A DNA stretch of 64,000 nucleotides, from the NCBI GenBank assembly GCA_030770545.1, contig CM061100.1:10630501-10694500 (forward strand), given 5' to 3'. Under the pieces are notes generated by a model. The model saw nothing but the letters and a program-made list of their open reading frames with translations, did no database searches and was not told the origin of the DNA. Below are positions 60,610-64,000 of the stretch, one piece after another. Positions within the stretch are counted from its first letter, which is position 1. The number at the start of each line of letters is the position of its first letter. This DNA comes from Macropodus opercularis. Lineage: Eukaryota > Chordata > Actinopteri > Anabantiformes > Osphronemidae. The translations under genes and the position numbers were made by a program.

Positions 60610-63600
60610 ACGCAGTACCCTTGGGGGCAGCAGGGAATAGAAGAGGAGTCCCACCACCTTTTTACCCAGAGGACCCCTGTTAGTCATGGCAGAATTGCCT
60701 CATAGAAGGTTGGAGGAGGACGCGGGGTCATAAGGGCAGAAAATATAACTTATGTCAGAGCACAGAAGGACAAAAATGTCACGAAATGCTTGGAAGAGAT
60801 ATTGAGAAAAGAAAGAATTAAGTTTAAAAATAACTCCCCTTGCACTGCATCTGAAGCCTTTGCCAAGAATTGACTGAGAAAGAGTCAGCCCAGGTCAGCC
60901 TCTCTCCTTAGTGTGAAGAGCTCCCTTGGAGGGCTGGGGTATGACTGAAGTTGGGGTTGATTAATGCGTGGCAGCCTGTGAAGACCTAAACAGCATCCCT
61001 ACACTGTGAGCTCTTTCAATCCGCCACCCATCTGCATGTATTTAAACACAAGCTCTGAGTTGTACCATGGGTTTATAGCTACAGTGCGAATAACTTATCA
61101 TGTAATCTCTACCCATACTTGAGACTTTTTAATTTTCTCTGTGCTTTGAGTTCCCAAGGATATTTTTTGTATAAAAAAAATAATTGCTTTCCAAAGTCAA
61201 ATTTCATTGGGAAGCAGCCTGGAATACCACTTGGTATTTCAGAGTTTTTAAACCAAAAAAAGAAAAAGTTTCCATACTTTGGTCCAAGCACAACATTTTT
61301 TTTAAAACACAGAAGTGGATGATACACATTAATATCCACCTGTTTTACATTATTCAGTTAAGACTGGTTAAAATGGTTAAAAACATCAAACTACTACTGT
61401 TATGATTAAGACCTTTCTAGTGCGTCCTAATCCTTATTCCTTGGTATAACACACTAACCCTTTAGACTTTACATCTTAAAAGTTGTGATTTTTTGGTGTT
61501 TTTGAGCCTTTTAATCTACTTTCTGTTTTCACTGGTGAGAGTGAAAAAAAATCCCCTTGGTGGAAAAACCCAAGCTGAATCTCCTTTTGAAAGTCTTGCT
61601 GGACAACATGTGTTTGTTGGAATGCTGCCAGTGAAAATGCATGAGAGGGTAAGTCAGCAGACTGGCTGTCTTCTATTCACTGTTGTTCAGATGGGCTCTG
61701 TCAGGCTGGCCTTTGAGGCCCATGATCCAGGTGGTCTGTTCTTTGTGCCCCACCCCCCTCCACACACACACACACACACACTTTTTCAGCTACCCTCCTC
61801 CTCGCCTGCCCCATGCCCACATACATGCCTGGCAGAAGCAGGCTTCCATCTCAGAGTGGTGGTGTCTTCCTTCCACCAATCACAAGCCTCCACCACGATG
61901 GGCACATCGGTGTGAGCCTATGAACAACACCTGTTTCTCTCAAACATGGCGGTCCATGCCAAGCATAACACCTATTTTATTTGGCCTCAGTCGCAAAGCC
62001 AAATTCAACACGTAATTCTCGGGCATTCAGGCCATTAGAGGCACAGTCCTCAAAAAATATGGATTTTATCACTGAGGAACCTTCCAGAAAATGACTTTCC
62101 CAGCACTAGTGTCACAGCTCATATGCTTTGCATCATCGGAAAAATAGTCTTTTGCAGCAAAGCAACTGTGAATGAAACTAAGGGATCATTGTTCAGAGCC
62201 TTGGAAAGATTGACTCATGTTGTTGCCTTTTATAAATGTGAAAGCTTGTTTGCTTGTACTCACAGGTGAGAATTGTTGTTGTGTGTTAAGTGTTAAACAT
62301 GCTCTGTATAGTATATACTGTATACTGTAAATATATTGTCTCATATTATACAGAACATGGAGAGCCCACTAAGCTGTGTTGGCAGGAAGCCAGTATGTAA
62401 TATATATTTATATAAAGAAGCATCTTAGTTGCCATGGTGAGGCATGCAGACATGGACGCATTGTGGTACACTGTGGGCAAACAGGACATACATGGTGAAA
62501 GACTGAACCAACATACTGTTTACCCTGTTGTCATGTAAAAGACACGTATGACAGTAACAATGAACCGCAGCAGGAGCACGTTGTGCTGCTTAACTCCGAC
62601 ACCTAGAGATGGATCGACTTCCCCTTGTTTGTGTTGTATTTCTGCTGTCTAAACACAATCTAGTCGCATTAGTCATGTCCCCGGCTGTACCGACACATGA
62701 CGCTACATAATGAGAGAGAACATAAACATGGAAGAAAACACAGTTAGGGGAAAGAAGCGAGAGAGTGGGGAGGTAGAAAAACTAGAGCGACTGCAAGGCC
62801 AAGAAGCTGATGCAGGTATCTGTAGAGACGATACAGAGCTGGAAGCACTCTCGTCGGAGATGCCTTCCCATGAAATGAAAGACTTGATGTTCCGAACTGG
62901 GATTATCGTCCATCTCTGGGGAGTTCCTCTGATGAGCACAGAATGCAGAAGGAAAGATACCAAACTAAATTGAAAGGAACAGGAATTCTGACGAGGGACA
63001 TCAGGAAAAATGAAAGAGCAAAGAGACATACTTCTATAGGTTCTGATTTACATAGATGCCAACTTCACTTAAGGGCCTGTCGAGGCTCAGGACCCTTTAG
63101 TTGACCACCTTTGGGCTTTGGGCTTGTTTTTAAAACAAGCTTCCAACCACCTGATGAATGGCCTCTGTCAGTAATTCACCAGAGAGTCTTGTCTTTGTTT
63201 GATCTCTCTCCTTCCTGAAAATCATCTTTGCAGGCACAGACAGTTTAAATCAGTCCTGATGATTTCTGTCTGTCAGAAAAGTCTCATGCAGCACTTGCAT
63301 GTGACAGAGATCTGAAGCTGCAATCTGCCCTAATCTGTCTTGTTTCAACATTTCAACATTCGCTTCCAGACAGTTATTGAAACAATGGATGGTTTACTGG
63401 AGTAGCCAAAAATACCAAATGTTCTTCACAAGCAAAGGAATTTTCTCCTTCATTGTATATGAATAAAAACATGTGACTAGACGCCAAAGGCAATTAAAAG
63501 ATGTCACCATGCTCTGAGAGATTGTGAAAAGTATAACTGATAGATTAATCACAACTGAAAATGTGTCAGTTTCTTAGTTTAAGATGTGATTGTTTAAAAG

Positions 63601-64000
63601 CGGAAGCTTAAACTAGATTTGTTTCTAATATACACAAATTTCCAGGTCTCTGTTGTTGACATAAGCTGTTCGAGTTGTCCATGTGACTTATGTTGTTGAT
63701 AATGGACCAAAAGTTAATTGATTTTGTGTCTGCTGGACAGTATGTGATTGAACAAGAGAAGGAGGCAGGGGCCCTGAGCTTCAGCCTCATGTAATCACTC
63801 AGAGCAACTATATTTTCATAATTTTGTTTATTTACCCTGCATGTGGAGTTCCTCCGCGTCCGCCCTGCATAACTTTGATTGCTGTGAGTCCGTGCACTGA
63901 TCCAAAGTACACTCCTCCAGTGACAACAGAACACACACATACCCACACTCTAATAGGCCCCCCCCCTCAACCACCACCACCATGTCTTAGTGAGGCGCGT
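60610..64000. other. Intronic DNA, no exon recognised
   Basis: The stretch contains a (CA)n array near 61,760-61,781, a short inverted pair AATACCA/TGGTATT near 61,225, an AT-rich GTATAGTATATACTGTATAC block near 62,315 and a good donor-like AGAGGGTAAGT at about 61,644-61,654. No matching exon was found for that donor, and no RXRA exon 2-like sequence is present. Confidence 0.55.

Larger units (their letters stand above)
26270..64000 (+). other. rxra: rxra intron 1 (5' part, runs off the window)
   Basis: It starts at the GTAAGT donor and continues beyond the right edge. I looked for a following exon with a Ser/Pro/Gly/Met-rich AF-1 sequence of the RXRA exon 2 type and found none, so the intron exceeds 37.7 kb; a very long first intron is also known for the mammalian gene. 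No independent gene was recognised on either strand. The intron carries the nuclear-receptor direct repeats, motif clusters, palindromes and CpG pockets listed separately, several microsatellites, and otherwise ordinary AT-rich DNA. If exon 1 were misidentified, this would become intergenic or intronic DNA of unknown ownership. Confidence 0.6.

Noticed and set aside
61130..61330. Similar-looking frames on both strands suggesting a MITE
   Set aside because: The resemblance comes from a small local inverted pair (AATACCA/TGGTATT) and A/T tracts; outer ends do not form clear terminal repeats and no TA or other target duplication is seen.
61493..61654. Possible exon ending at a strong AGAGG-GTAAGT donor
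   Set aside because: No convincing acceptor, the phase does not match rxra exon 1 in the obvious frame, and the peptide is not recognised; donor-like words are common by chance.
26270..64000. RXRA exon 2 or zinc-finger exons within the window
   Set aside because: No CxxC zinc-finger coding sequence and no Ser/Pro/Met-rich AF-1 exon with splice signals was found on the plus strand.
1..64000. CRISPR array, bacterial operons, IS elements or viral genes
   Set aside because: No spaced direct repeats, no ribosome binding sites or long gene-dense frames; the sequence has vertebrate composition, microsatellites and fish transposons.

Overview
The window looks like nuclear DNA of a ray-finned fish, probably a percomorph. 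It is AT-rich and CpG-poor outside a few pockets. It carries (CA)n/(GT)n microsatellites, long homopolymer runs, two decayed Tc1-like DNA transposons of types common in fish, and two decayed copies of a fish SINE/LINE-tail repeat. There are no bacterial-style genes. Nearly all long open frames are chance frames in non-coding DNA, and many open only from a non-ATG codon.

One gene could be anchored. At 26,242-26,269, inside the only real CpG island, a 28-base coding segment reads METKPFLSL and then one base of a split codon before a textbook GTAAGT donor. Length, phase and residues match coding exon 1 of the retinoid X receptor alpha gene (human RXRA begins MDTKHFLPL and also splices after 28 coding bases). 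I read the window as 26 kb upstream of a teleost rxra gene (rxraa or rxrab, not resolvable here), its promoter and exon 1, and more than 37.7 kb of intron 1. I did not find exon 2, so the DNA- and ligand-binding domains should lie beyond the right edge.

Upstream half (1-25.8 kb): mostly unrecognised non-coding DNA. An old Tc1-like remnant lies at about 10.04-10.7 kb. A second, younger, internally deleted Tc1-like element (13,248-13,750) sits inside an older SINE-like repeat with a TA duplication on each side. There is a G-quadruplex-prone tract at 6.8 kb, a pure purine tract at 14.4 kb and a possible conserved regulatory block around 18.5-18.85 kb.

Intron half (26.3-64 kb): the main finding is a set of close-to-ideal nuclear-receptor direct repeats, the sites that RXR itself binds. 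They are DR1 at 44,202 and 58,208, DR3 at 46,619 and DR2 at 58,544, with a degenerate half-site cluster at 29,612. The simplest hypothesis is that intron 1 holds enhancers through which RXR homodimers or RXR heterodimers (with PPAR, RAR or VDR) feed back on rxra. Next to one DR1 lies a cluster of four exact TTCATTAG homeodomain-type motifs within 128 bp, followed by a perfect 9-bp hairpin. Other intron features are a 22-bp perfect palindrome, an 18-bp fold-back, three CpG pockets with CCAAT boxes or dense CpGs, and a phase-compatible 114-nt candidate cassette exon at 47,098-47,211. All of the regulatory reading is inference from sequence motifs.
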